Positions 26,928 to 35,858 of a DNA stretch of 64,000 bases are shown here, piece after piece. The DNA lies in contig JAQVCV010000005.1 in assembly GCA_028689615.1 (NCBI GenBank), positions 1-64,000 on the forward strand, read 5' to 3'. The stretch's first letter is position 1. Every line of letters begins with the position of its first letter. A program made the position numbers and the translations under genes. This DNA is from Bacteroidales bacterium. Its GTDB lineage: Bacteria; Bacteroidota; Bacteroidia; Bacteroidales; TTA-H9. Below the pieces are notes generated by a model. That model searched no databases, was not told the DNA's origin, and was given only the letters and a program-made list of their open reading frames with translations.

Positions 26928-27785
26928 ATGGAGCTTATTTGTAATGAATTATCATTTATTCCATTAGCGGAAAATGGACATATTGCAGAAGAAAGGTTTA
27001 AGACCATTATTCAATCCTTTCGCGAATCTAAATCAAGATACAATTTTACTCATATTCGCTTTCCTAAAAGTTATTCAGCCTTGCAAATCACAGCAACTCA
27101 AACACTTTTTGAATGGATTTCAACATTATCCAATCCAACGTTGAAAGCTGCGATTTTAACTTTATTCAGACCCCCTTATACAGATGACCTGGAAGAATCG
27201 GAGATGGATACTTTTTTTGAAAGTAATTACTCAATTACAAGCGAAGAAGCACCGGAAAGAAATTCACCGGTAGGTTTGCCGGTTGCCTTTATTAAATCCG
27301 TTCCCTGTATTAGTTTTGATTCGCATGATTTCTGGAAAAAAAGGAAAATAGAAATCAGCAAAACAAATGGAAACAGACTTGAAAATGCTGATTTTTTTAC
27401 TTACAATATTTGCTTGCCTACCGATTTGAATACACCAGAGTTGAATGAATGGGCTGAAAATTGTTTTCCTGAATACATTAATACGACTGAACTTCTCACA
27501 AAATATCTCAGCTATAGAAAATACGAAGTAATTTTCTCTGAAAGTTTTCTGCAACAGTTCTTTGAATGGAAAAAAACGGATATGGATTCATTCAAATATC
27601 TTCTTTTGCTTATGAAAGATGTGGAACTTCATCCATTTACAGGGGGAAGGGGGCAAACAGAAAATTTAAGGAACAGAGGAAAGGAAGCATCGAAAAGAAT
27701 TAATATCAATGATAGATTAAGTTATACTGTTATAAATAATGTTGTAACATTTATAGCCTGTAAAGGACATTACGAATTCCATTAA
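26928..27785 (+). CDS. Fusion protein: unknown N-terminal domain plus YoeB-like RNase toxin domain
   Basis: 285 residues. Residues 1-198 are not recognised. Residues 199-283 align over the full length of YoeB (VIFSESFLQQFFEW, then LMKDVELHPFTGGRGQTENL, KRININDRLSYTV, IACKGHY). The positions matching YoeB's catalytic Glu46, Arg65, His83 and Tyr84 are E245, R263, H281 and Y282, so the domain should be an active RelE-superfamily mRNA interferase. No YefM-like antitoxin gene is adjacent; the N-terminal domain or the DUF262/ATPase partners may hold it in check. It begins 5 bases after the ATPase gene and ends 2 bases before hsdR. The toxin assignment is from motif alignment by eye; its role in the triad is inference. 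Confidence 0.78.
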   Translation: MELICNELSFIPLAENGHIAEERFKTIIQSFRESKSRYNFTHIRFPKSYSALQITATQTLFEWISTLSNPTLKAAILTLFRPPYTDDLEESEMDTFFESNYSITSEEAPERNSPVGLPVAFIKSVPCISFDSHDFWKKRKIEISKTNGNRLENADFFTYNICLPTDLNTPELNEWAENCFPEYINTTELLTKYLSYRKYEVIFSESFLQQFFEWKKTDMDSFKYLLLLMKDVELHPFTGGRGQTENLRNRGKEASKRININDRLSYTVINNVVTFIACKGHYEFH

Positions 27786-27787
27786 AA

Positions 27788-30700
27788 ATGACAACCGACA
27801 CCACAGAAAAAGGATTGGAAGCCCATATAACCCAATATTTGTGTTTGGTGAATGGATTTGAAGAACGCCACTTTAGCCAATACAACCGAACCGATTGTTT
27901 TGATGAAGAACTGCTTTTTAAGTTTCTGGAAGCAACCCAACCTAAGGAGGTGGCTAAACTTAAAAAATCGCATGGCAGCAATTACAGGCAGCGCGTAAAA
28001 TATTTGATAAATCGTAAAATAAAAGACGAAACTGTTGTAAATGAAAAGTGTCTTGGGGGTGTTATAAATTTATTGCGTACCGATGTAACAGACGGAAACA
28101 CGGGAATAAAACTTAAATTGTTTTACGACAAACCGGTTTCTAACTTGAACCGAAAAGATGCTGAACAGTATGAGAAGAATATCTTTTCGGTAATCCGTCA
28201 GGTGCATTATAGCACACAAAATGAGAAATCGCTTGACTTGGTTGTTTTTATCAATGGAATTCCGGTAATCACGTTCGAACTAAAAAACGAATTAACCAAA
28301 CAGAATGTAAAAGATGCCATCAAACAATACAAAACCACTCGCGACCAACGGGAAGAATTGTTTCGGCTGGCTCGTTGCCTGGTTCACTTTGCAGTGGACA
28401 CAGAACAAGTTTGGATGTGTACTCATTTGAGAGGCGACAACTCGTTTTTCTTACCCTTCAACAAAGGCAACAATAACGGAGCAGGAAATCCTCCTTCTAG
28501 TGGCATCAAAACCGAATACCTCTGGAAAGAAATTTTAACCAAAGAAAGCATAACGAACATCATTCAGAACTATGTTCAACTGATAGAAGAAGAATCGGAA
28601 AAAATATTGCCCGACGGAAAAATCAAAAAAGAGAAAATTAAAAAGATGATTTTCCCGCGCTATCATCAATTGGATGCGGTTCGTAACCTGCTGGCAAATG
28701 CGAAGGAAAACGGAGCAGGAAAACGCTATTTGATTCAACATTCGGCAGGTTCGGGAAAAAGTAATTCAATAAGTTGGTTAGCACATCAATTGGTTGGCTT
28801 ATTCGATAAAACAAATACTACAGCAGTTTTCGACTCAATCATTGTGGTAACTGACAGAATTGTTCTCGATTCGCAAATTCAAAGCAATATTAAGCAGTTT
28901 GAACAAGTAAAAGGTTTAGTAGAACATATTGATAAAGGCTCAAAGCATTTAAAAGAAGCTTTGGAAGAAGGCAAGAAAATTATCATCTCCACCATTCAGA
29001 AATTTCCGCACATCGTTGAAGAAATCGGGATGTTGCCGTCAAGTAAATTTGCCATTATAATTGACGAAGCACATAGCAGTTTTAGCGGACAAATGGCGAG
29101 AAAATTAAATGAATCACTTTCAAAACTAAATCTTGATTCAGCTACCAAGAAGGAAATTGACGATGAAATGGAGGAAGTTCTGAATAACTTGGAAAATGAA
29201 GAAACAGAAGACAATATTTCATCAGAAGATTTAATTAGAATCGTTGTAAAATCCAGAAAACTCCTGTCCAATGCAAGTTATTTTGCATTTACTGCTACAC
29301 CAAAACCAAAGACCCTTGAATTGTTCGGTATAAAATACCATGACGGAGAAAAAGAAAAATTCCGGGCATTCCATCTATATTCAATGAAACAAGCCATTGA
29401 AGAACATTTTATTGAGGATGTACTAAAATATTATACGACATATAAAGCCAGTTTTGGACTGCTGAAAAAGATTGAGGATGACCCACTCTTCGATAAAAAG
29501 AAAGCACAAAAAAAATTACGGGTGTATGTTGAAAACCATCAACTGAACATTGCAAGAAAAACGGCGGTAATGGTTGACCATTTTTTAGATGCAGTGATTC
29601 GGAAAAAGAAAATAAATGGTCTGGCAAAAGCGATGGTTGTTACAAGCAGCCGCAGAAATGCTGTGAAATACAAACATGCTTTCGATAAATATTTGAAAGA
29701 AAATGGCATCCCATACAGTGCGATTGTTGCATTTTCAGGTGAAATTGATGGAGAGACAGAGATGTCCTTAAATGGTTTCTCCAGTGCTTTGATACCGGAT
29801 GAATTCAAGAAGGTTAATAACAGATTCCTGATTGTTGCTAATAAATACCAAACCGGTTTTGACCAACCACTTTTACATACAATGTATGTTGACAAAAAAT
29901 TAGGGGGTGTAAGTGCCGTTCAAACACTTAGCCGTCTAAACAGAACCGCTTCCGGTAAAAGTGACACATTTGTTTTAGACTTTGCCAATTCAACCGATGA
30001 AATTAAAGATTCGTTTGAGCCTTATTATGAAACAACAATTTTAGGCGAAGCAACAGACCCAAATAAATTGTTCGACTTGCAAAATGCCCTTGATAATTTT
30101 AATATTTATACAAATGCCCAAGTTCAGGTGTTTTCGGATAAAATTGTTCAAAATTTTTCTGTTGACCAGTTACATAGTATTTTAGATGAAGCAGCCAATG
30201 TTTTCAAGATTACCCTTGATGAGAATTCGCAAGAAGATTTCAGGACAAAATGCAAGTCATACGTTCGTTTATATGTGTTTTTAGCTCAAATTGTGCCATT
30301 TACAAATCCTTATCTTGAAAGACTTTATATTTTTCTGAACCATCTGCAAAATAAAATTCAACGGGAACAGGGAGAAGACCTTGCACAAGGTATTTTAGAT
30401 GCAATCGACCTGGACAGTTATCGTTTACAAAAACAAGGAGAATTTAAAATATCCTTACAGCAAGGTGAAGAATTGTTGCCTTCGTCCGAAATGGGTGGCG
30501 GAGTTTCAGAAACTGAATTGGAATTACTTTCCAACATTGTAAAAGCATTTAACGACCGTTTTGGAACTCGATTTACCAACGAAGACAAAGTACGTAAAAT
30601 GGCTGCGGACTTAATGCAAGACGTTAAAGATGACAAAGCTGCGATGGACAACATTAATGCTTCCTTAAATAAAAACGATATCCAAAATGCTCAAATCACA

Positions 30701-30850
30701 TTCACGGATATTTTGAAAGAGAAAATGATAAATCATATTGACAGCAACTTTGAAGTGTTTAAGGAATACAATGATAATCCGGAGTTTAAAGCGTTTTTAG
30801 CAAGTCAAATGTTTAAATTATTAATCAATGATTTGGCAAAAGCCATATAA
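27788..30850 (+). CDS. hsdR: Type I restriction enzyme subunit R (endonuclease/translocase)
   Basis: 1020 residues. The N-terminal nuclease domain has the PD-(D/E)xK core (VVFINGIPVITFELK, about 150-165). The SF2 translocase follows: Walker A SAGSGKSNSISW (about 317), motif II IIDEAHSSFSG (about 425), motif III FAFTATPKPKTL, and motifs V/VI ANKYQTGFDQPLL and QTLSRLNRTASGKSD. The C-terminal part is helical and should bind HsdM/HsdS. All motifs are intact, so the system looks functional. It is separated from hsdS by the 3.1-kb triad, but spacing of 2-5 bases throughout indicates a single transcript. Confidence 0.95.
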   Translation: MTTDTTEKGLEAHITQYLCLVNGFEERHFSQYNRTDCFDEELLFKFLEATQPKEVAKLKKSHGSNYRQRVKYLINRKIKDETVVNEKCLGGVINLLRTDVTDGNTGIKLKLFYDKPVSNLNRKDAEQYEKNIFSVIRQVHYSTQNEKSLDLVVFINGIPVITFELKNELTKQNVKDAIKQYKTTRDQREELFRLARCLVHFAVDTEQVWMCTHLRGDNSFFLPFNKGNNNGAGNPPSSGIKTEYLWKEILTKESITNIIQNYVQLIEEESEKILPDGKIKKEKIKKMIFPRYHQLDAVRNLLANAKENGAGKRYLIQHSAGSGKSNSISWLAHQLVGLFDKTNTTAVFDSIIVVTDRIVLDSQIQSNIKQFEQVKGLVEHIDKGSKHLKEALEEGKKIIISTIQKFPHIVEEIGMLPSSKFAIIIDEAHSSFSGQMARKLNESLSKLNLDSATKKEIDDEMEEVLNNLENEETEDNISSEDLIRIVVKSRKLLSNASYFAFTATPKPKTLELFGIKYHDGEKEKFRAFHLYSMKQAIEEHFIEDVLKYYTTYKASFGLLKKIEDDPLFDKKKAQKKLRVYVENHQLNIARKTAVMVDHFLDAVIRKKKINGLAKAMVVTSSRRNAVKYKHAFDKYLKENGIPYSAIVAFSGEIDGETEMSLNGFSSALIPDEFKKVNNRFLIVANKYQTGFDQPLLHTMYVDKKLGGVSAVQTLSRLNRTASGKSDTFVLDFANSTDEIKDSFEPYYETTILGEATDPNKLFDLQNALDNFNIYTNAQVQVFSDKIVQNFSVDQLHSILDEAANVFKITLDENSQEDFRTKCKSYVRLYVFLAQIVPFTNPYLERLYIFLNHLQNKIQREQGEDLAQGILDAIDLDSYRLQKQGEFKISLQQGEELLPSSEMGGGVSETELELLSNIVKAFNDRFGTRFTNEDKVRKMAADLMQDVKDDKAAMDNINASLNKNDIQNAQITFTDILKEKMINHIDSNFEVFKEYNDNPEFKAFLASQMFKLLINDLAKAI

Positions 30851-30887
30851 AAGCCAGCGCACAGTCGTAAGCACAATTGCAAGCCCA

Positions 30888-30926
30888 CACGAGCCAACAC
30901 TAAAACCAAAGGCTAGCAAAAGAGCT
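30888..30926 (+). repeat. Direct repeat at the right side of the restriction island
   Basis: Counterpart of 20994-21031. Lies 38 bases after hsdR within a stretch (30853-31096) that is duplicated at 34428-34688. Confidence 0.7.
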
Positions 30927-30944
30927 TCCGCCTTCCCTCCAAGT

Positions 30945-30966
30945 AACCGCCTTTAAGGGCGGTTTT
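30945..30966 (+). terminator. Terminator after hsdR
   Basis: Stem AACCGCC / GGCGGTT with short loop followed by TTTT. The same hairpin recurs at 34534-34555, so it is part of the duplicated block. Confidence 0.7.
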
Positions 30967-31090
30967 AGGATTGCCCACGCTCAAAAAAACTAAATAAATT
31001 TGTGCTTCGTGGATCGGTTAGTGCAGATTGACAATAACAAGAAAATAAAAGCTAAATAACTGACAAACAGACAGAAATAAATGAACACCA

Positions 31091-31238
31091 GCCCATAACA
31101 AATAGCACTTAAACGCGCTGCCACTCCCGAACACTTTCGGGAAAACTCCAACAACGAAGCCGGCCCCCTCCCGATAACTATTAGCTATCGGGAGGCAGCA
31201 GCGTCCCGAGCATTCGGGATAAGTCGGTGTTGTGAGCC
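31091..31238 (+). other. attC-like repeat, copy B
   Basis: Inverse core GCCCATAAC, then the attC2-type sequence with the same three internal hairpins, ending in GTTGTGAGCC (31229-31238). The expected partner GTTATGGGC is not found at the start of the restriction island, so this site is not paired with its current upstream segment. Confidence 0.65.
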
Positions 31239-31284
31239 TGCCCCAAGCATTTGGGGGAACCTTCATGCAGATAAACCCTCTGTT

Positions 31285-31535
31285 CCCGATTCGGCTTGGA
31301 ATTGTGCTACTTTTTGGAAATCTGACATACTGTTATTCTATAAAAGCCGATCGGGATTAACTGCCTCTAACCTCATTTGCTGCGCAAATTCATTAAGACG
31401 CAGTAAAATCCCGAATTCGGCTCGAAATTGTGCTACTCTGAAGAAATTTCCATTACTGTTGTCCCATAAAAGCCGATCGGGATTAACTGCCTCTAACCTC
31501 ATTTGCTGCGCAAATTCGCTAAGAGGCAGTAGAAT
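31285..31535 (+). repeat. Two copies of a 126-bp tandem repeat
   Basis: 31285-31409 (diverged) and 31410-31535. Units open CCCGAATTCGGCTCGAAATT and include GGGATTAACTGCCTCTAACC. Three further copies lie at 34874-35251. Confidence 0.88.
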
Positions 31536-31597
31536 ATGGAGTTTCAAAGTTTTTAGTTGTTTTCATCCGGTGGTTTTAGTGTCGTTTTGCTGTTGTT

Positions 31598-31925
31598 TTC
31601 AGTTCAATAAGCGACGTTTTTCGGCTAGTTTTGGGATGATTTCAGTAGAAGATGAACCTCTGACGATACTTTTTGGTCGGGCAAAGCATGGCAGTAGCAA
31701 TCCCCCTTATCGGGGGCAAGTTTATATCCCGAATCGGAAGCAGCCTTATATCTTTCATAAGGAATAATGTCTTTAAGGATTTCGAGATATTCACTCAATT
31801 TGCAAGCAAGAAGGGTGCTCGTCGCTCAACATGCCATAGCAATAATACTTGGGCCGGTGGTGCGAAAGCTTCCGCTTTTGAATTTTGAGTTCATCGTGTT
31901 AAAATTTAAATAGTTAAATGAAAAT
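31598..31925 (+). repeat. 330-bp dispersed repeat, copy B
   Basis: Near-identical to 20278-20610 and 35317-35645; see copy A for why its open frame is not called a gene. Confidence 0.85.
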
Positions 31926-31999
31926 TTGTATGGCAGTTTAAGCCAAAAGGCTTTTAAAGGTGAGCTAACAATGTCAGAACGATGATTTTATATGATTAA

Positions 32000-32479
32000 A
32001 TGATTGCTATGATTAAAGAAGAGTATAAATATTCAGAGTTGACTTCAAAAATTATCAAATGTGCTATGACAGTGCATAGTGAATTAGGTAATGGTTTTAC
32101 TCATATAATTAATTCTTTTTTTAATGGTATTCGTGAATGCTTTGCATTTCAGGAGGTAATCTACCAAAGGGCTCTGGCTATTGAGATGCACCTTGCGGGT
32201 ATTGAGTTTAAAAGAGAATTTGAAATGCCGATTTTTTACAGGGATGAACGTATTGGAACACGGCGGGTTGATTTTTTGGTTGAAGGAATTGTGTCTGTCG
32301 AGTTAAAAGCAATGACAAAATTAGAAGATGTTCATTTTGCACAGGCAATAAACTATCTTGAAGCCTATAACCACGAAATAGGTTTACTAATTAACTTTGG
32401 CGAACGAAGCCTCAATTTTAAGAGGTTGACCAATAAAAAATATAAATCAATTAAATCACAAGAATCACACAAATCATAG
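32000..32479 (+). CDS. GxxExxY family protein (PD-(D/E)xK-like) with an internal insertion
   Basis: 159 residues; the start could also be the ATG at 32009. The family pattern is clear: HSELGNGF before and QEVIYQRALAIEM after residues 34-50, then RRVDFLVEG and VELKAM, the putative D-ExK nuclease core. Residues 34-50 (32099-32149, 51 bp) are an extra piece that splits the G-F-x-E-x-x-Y signature, so activity is doubtful unless the insert is tolerated. GxxExxY proteins are small, widespread in Bacteroidota accessory DNA, and of unknown function. The next gene starts 7 bases later. Confidence 0.82.
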   Translation: MIAMIKEEYKYSELTSKIIKCAMTVHSELGNGFTHIINSFFNGIRECFAFQEVIYQRALAIEMHLAGIEFKREFEMPIFYRDERIGTRRVDFLVEGIVSVELKAMTKLEDVHFAQAINYLEAYNHEIGLLINFGERSLNFKRLTNKKYKSIKSQESHKS

Positions 32480-32486
32480 TCAAACA

Positions 32487-33077
32487 ATGGGTTTAAGTTT
32501 TCATTATAGCGGCAGCATTGCAAAAGCGGAATTACTACCCGATTTGATTGACGAGGTGCAGGATATAGCCGGTATTTACAACTGGAAATTCAACGTATAT
32601 GAACGGCAATTTCCTGAAAACAGTTTTGGTATGCCGGATTACAACCAAAGTATTTATGGCGTAAGCTTTACACCGCCTGGCTGCGAGACTATTTCTCTTT
32701 GTTTTTTGTCGAACGGTCGCATGAGCAGCCCTGCCCATTTAAAATTTCATGGTAAAACCAACGAACAGCCTGAAAGGGAATATTTATACATGCTCTCGGT
32801 AAAAACGCAATTTGCTAATGTTGAAACGCATCAGTTTATTATTCAACTTTTTCGTTACCTTAATACAAAATATTTTGTCAATTTTACACTTACAGACGAT
32901 GGCTGTTACTGGGAAACAAATGATATTGAAGTACTAAGAGCAAATTTTAAAAGAAATGCCGATTTGTTATCAGGTTTCTCATCGGCACTTGAATGTGTAC
33001 CTATGGAAAAAGGAGAAACTATTGAAAAATACTTTACACGGTTATTAAACCTGATTGAGAAAAGAAAAAAACAATGA
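32487..33077 (+). CDS. Hypothetical protein
   Basis: 196 residues, no signal peptide or membrane segment, and I do not recognise the family. The composition is protein-like and the frame is closely packed between its neighbours (7 bases after the GxxExxY gene, 4 bases before the AlbA_2 gene), so it is very probably real and co-transcribed. Visible features are an aromatic-rich middle (YNQSIYGVSFTPPGCETISL) and a charged C-terminal helix (ETIEKYFTRLLNLIEKRKKQ). Confidence 0.75.
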   Translation: MGLSFHYSGSIAKAELLPDLIDEVQDIAGIYNWKFNVYERQFPENSFGMPDYNQSIYGVSFTPPGCETISLCFLSNGRMSSPAHLKFHGKTNEQPEREYLYMLSVKTQFANVETHQFIIQLFRYLNTKYFVNFTLTDDGCYWETNDIEVLRANFKRNADLLSGFSSALECVPMEKGETIEKYFTRLLNLIEKRKKQ

Positions 33078-33081
33078 CAGT

Positions 33082-34398
33082 ATGCCTGAAAACCAAAATA
33101 TTGAACACAAAGAATCGTGGAGAGATGAATATCTGAAATGGATTTGCGGTTTTGCAAATGCCAATGGAGGAACGATTTATATTGGCAAGAATGATTCGGG
33201 TGAAGTTGTTGGTCTCAAAGATTCTAAGAAACTACTTGAAGATATTCCCAACAAAACGAAAGATATTCTTGGTATTTTGGTTGATGTTAATTTGCATCAA
33301 ACAGAAAAAGGGGATTTTATTGAAATTATAGTCGAAGCATATCCTTATCCGGTTAACTACAAAGGTCAATATCATTATCGAAGCGGAAGCACCAAACAGG
33401 AATTAAAAGGCGCAGCCCTTGACAAATTTTTGTTGCAACGAAAAGGCAAACGATGGGATGCCGTTCCGGTTCCAAACGTATCGGTTAATGATTTAAAGAA
33501 GGAAACCTTCGACTTTTTTAGGAAAAAAGCTGTAAAAGCTCAGCGCATTGAGGATGATGTTTTAACCGATACCAATGAGCAATTGGCTGAAAATCTTCAA
33601 CTAATTGAAAACGAATATCTGAAAAGAGCAGCAATACTGTTATTTCATCCAAACCCAGACAAGTTTGTTACAGGTGCATACATTAAAATCGGCTTTTTTG
33701 AAGCTGACGATGACTTAAGATTTCAGGACGAAATTCATGGTAACGTTTTTGAACAGGTAGAAAAAACAACAGATTTATTATTTACAAAATACATTAAATC
33801 GTCAATCAGTTACGAGGGCTTAAACAGGGTTGAGAAATACGAATATCCAAAAGATGCAGTTCGTGAAGCCCTGTTAAATGCAGTTTCTCACAAAGATTAT
33901 TCCGGTGGAGTTCCAATACAGATTAGCGTTTACAAAGACAAGATAATTTTATGGAACGAAGGTCAATTGCCCGAAAACTGGACAATTGAGAAACTATTGG
34001 ACAAGCATCCTTCAAAACCCTACAATCCGGACTTAGCCAATGCACTTTTCAGAAGTGGTTATATTGAATCCTGGGGAAGAGGAACGTTGAAAATGATAAA
34101 CGAATGCGTACAGTTTGGTATTCCAAAACCAAAGTATTTTTATGACATGTCGGGTTTCTGGGTTGAGTTCAGAAAAGATGTTTTTGACATCGAATATTTG
34201 AAATCGTTAGGTTTGAATGAAAGACAGATTCAGTCTGTAAAGTTTGTAAAAGAAAATGGCAAGATAACCAATAGTGAATATCAGGAAAATTATGGAGTTT
34301 CAAGGAACACAGCGACCAGAGACTTGTCGGAATTGGTTGATAAAGGCATTTTAAAATCATCGGAAGCCAAAGGGGCAGGTTCTTACTATGAATTATGA
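33082..34398 (+). CDS. AlbA_2 (Schlafen-like) domain protein with RecG-like ATP-binding C-terminus
   Basis: 438 residues from the ATG at 33082; an earlier in-frame ATG overlaps the previous gene. The AlbA_2 domain (about 1-120) begins ENQNIEHKESWRDEYLKW and has ANANGGTIYIGKNDSGEVVG. A HATPase_c_4-type domain (about 220-370) shows VREALLNAVSHKDY and GYIESWGRGTLKMINEC. A winged helix at the C-terminus (SEYQENYGVSRNTATRDLSEL) should bind DNA. These proteins are often annotated as transcriptional regulators or RecG-like helicases, though no helicase motors are present. It ends the small operon before repeat block C. Confidence 0.88.
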   Translation: MPENQNIEHKESWRDEYLKWICGFANANGGTIYIGKNDSGEVVGLKDSKKLLEDIPNKTKDILGILVDVNLHQTEKGDFIEIIVEAYPYPVNYKGQYHYRSGSTKQELKGAALDKFLLQRKGKRWDAVPVPNVSVNDLKKETFDFFRKKAVKAQRIEDDVLTDTNEQLAENLQLIENEYLKRAAILLFHPNPDKFVTGAYIKIGFFEADDDLRFQDEIHGNVFEQVEKTTDLLFTKYIKSSISYEGLNRVEKYEYPKDAVREALLNAVSHKDYSGGVPIQISVYKDKIILWNEGQLPENWTIEKLLDKHPSKPYNPDLANALFRSGYIESWGRGTLKMINECVQFGIPKPKYFYDMSGFWVEFRKDVFDIEYLKSLGLNERQIQSVKFVKENGKITNSEYQENYGVSRNTATRDLSELVDKGILKSSEAKGAGSYYEL

Positions 34399-34448
34399 AT
34401 TGCACCATAATTGCACCAATTGCACCATGCCACGCGCAGTCGTAAGCA

Positions 34449-34466
34449 TCCCGCCAATTGGCGGGA
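34449..34466. repeat. Perfect 18-bp palindrome
   Basis: TCCCGCCAATTGGCGGGA, inside the duplicated block after the AlbA_2 gene. Not present in the other copy of the block. Confidence 0.8.
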
Positions 34467-34474
34467 CAAGCCCG

Positions 34475-34513
34475 CACGAGCCTGCGCTCAGACCAAAGGC
34501 TCGCAAAAGAGCT
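34475..34513 (+). repeat. Third, diverged copy of the island-flanking repeat
   Basis: GCACGAGCCTGCGCTCAGAC and following bases match 20994-21031 and 30888-30926 with several changes. Confidence 0.6.
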
Positions 34514-34533
34514 TCCGCCTTTCCTGCCCAATT

Positions 34534-34555
34534 AACCGCCTTTATGGGCGGTTTT
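34534..34555 (+). terminator. Terminator after the AlbA_2 operon
   Basis: Stem AACCGCC / GGCGGTT followed by TTTT, duplicate of the hairpin at 30945-30966. Confidence 0.7.
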
Positions 34556-34679
34556 AGGTTTGCCGACCTGCAAAAAAACAAAATAAATTTGTGCTACGTG
34601 GTTAGGTAGGTGCGGATTGAGAATGATTATAAAATTATAGCTAAATAATTGATAAACAGACAGAAATGAACGAACACCA

Positions 34680-34827
34680 GCCCCTAACAAATAGCACTTA
34701 AACGCGCTGCCACTCCCGAACACTTTCGGGAAAACTCCAACAACGAAGCCAGCCCCCTTCCGATAACTATTAGCTATCGGGAGGCAGCAGCGTCCCGAGC
34801 TTTCGGGATAAGTCGGTGTTGCGAACC
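34680..34827 (+). other. attC-like repeat, copy C
   Basis: Inverse core GCCCCTAAC, then the attC2-type sequence, ending GTTGCGAACC. No matching GTTAGGGGC is found at the start of the preceding segment. Confidence 0.62.
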
Positions 34828-34873
34828 TGCCCCGTGCCTTTCGGGGGAACCTCCTGCAAATAAACCCTCTATT

Positions 34874-35251
34874 CCCGAATTCGGCTCGAAATTGTGCTAT
34901 TCTGAAGAAATTTCCATTACTGTTATTCCATAAAAGCCGATCGGGATTAACTGCCTCTAACCTCATTTGCTGCACAAATTCGCTAAGAGGCAGTAGAATC
35001 CCGAATTCGGCTCGAAATTGTGCTATTCTGAAGAAATTTCCATTACTGTTATTCCATAAAAGCCGATCGGGATTAACTGCCTCTAACCTCATTTGCTGCG
35101 CAAATTCATTAAGACGCAGTAAAATCCCGAATTCGGCTCGAAATTGTGCTACTCTGAAGAAATTTCCATTACTGTTGTCCCATAAAAGCCGATCGGGATT
35201 AACTGCCTCTAACCTCATTTGCTGCGCAAATTCATTAAGACGCAGTAAAAT
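34874..35251 (+). repeat. Three copies of the 126-bp tandem repeat
   Basis: Units 34874-34999, 35000-35125 and 35126-35251, exactly 126 bases each, over 90% alike by eye. Frames are open through all three on the minus strand because 126 is a multiple of three, but nothing suggests a protein. Confidence 0.92.
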
Positions 35252-35316
35252 ATGGAGTTTCAAAGTTTTCGTTGTTTTCATCCGGTGGTTTTAGTGTCGT
35301 TTTGCTGTTGTTTTCA

Positions 35317-35645
35317 GTTCAATAAGCGACGTTTTTCAGCTAGTTTTGGGATGATTTCAGCAGAAGATGAACCTCTGACGATACTTTTTGGTCGGGCAAA
35401 GCATGGCAGTAGCAGTCCCGTTCATTGGGGGCGACTTTGTATCCCGAATCGGAAGCAGCCTTATACCTTTCATAAGGAATAATGTCTTTAAGGATTTCGA
35501 GATATTCACTAAATTTGCAAGCAAGAAGGGTGCTTGCCGTTCAACAAGCCATGGCGATAATACTTGGGCCGGTGGTGCGAAAGCTTCCGCTTTTGGATTT
35601 TGAGTTCATCGTGTTAAAATTTAAATAGTTAAATGAAAATTTATA
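35317..35645 (+). repeat. 330-bp dispersed repeat, copy C
   Basis: Third copy of the element at 20278 and 31598. As in copy A it is followed by a tail with CCTCTGGTTGTGAATCAAG-like sequence and the inverse core TAGTTCAAC. Confidence 0.85.
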
Positions 35646-35721
35646 CGACAAACGGTTGTTTTTGTGCCACCATGGCCTCTGGTTGTGAATCAAGTATGTA
35701 TTCGACTGACTACCGGAGGTT

Positions 35722-35858
35722 TAGTTCAACATCGTATTTATTGTATTTGGGCTGAATACGCATTTGGAGTTCTTAACGCTTTTTGGTAGCTTTACTATCG
35801 AGGGATAAGAAAGCAGTTTCAAACTCCCAAACTCAACAAATACGCAAAACGTTGAGCC
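35722..35858 (+). other. attC-like site 5
   Basis: Inverse core TAGTTCAAC (same as site 3), but different arms: GTATTTATTGTATTTGGG (35734-35751) pairs with CCCAAACTCAACAAATAC (35826-35843). It ends in core GTTGAGCC at 35851. Confidence 0.65.

Noticed and set aside
31338-35281. Minus-strand frames with a repeated LRLNEFAQQMRLEAVNPD phrase
   Set aside because: The repeat length (126) is a multiple of three, which keeps frames open; there is no start signal, and the repeats occur in intergenic recombination blocks.
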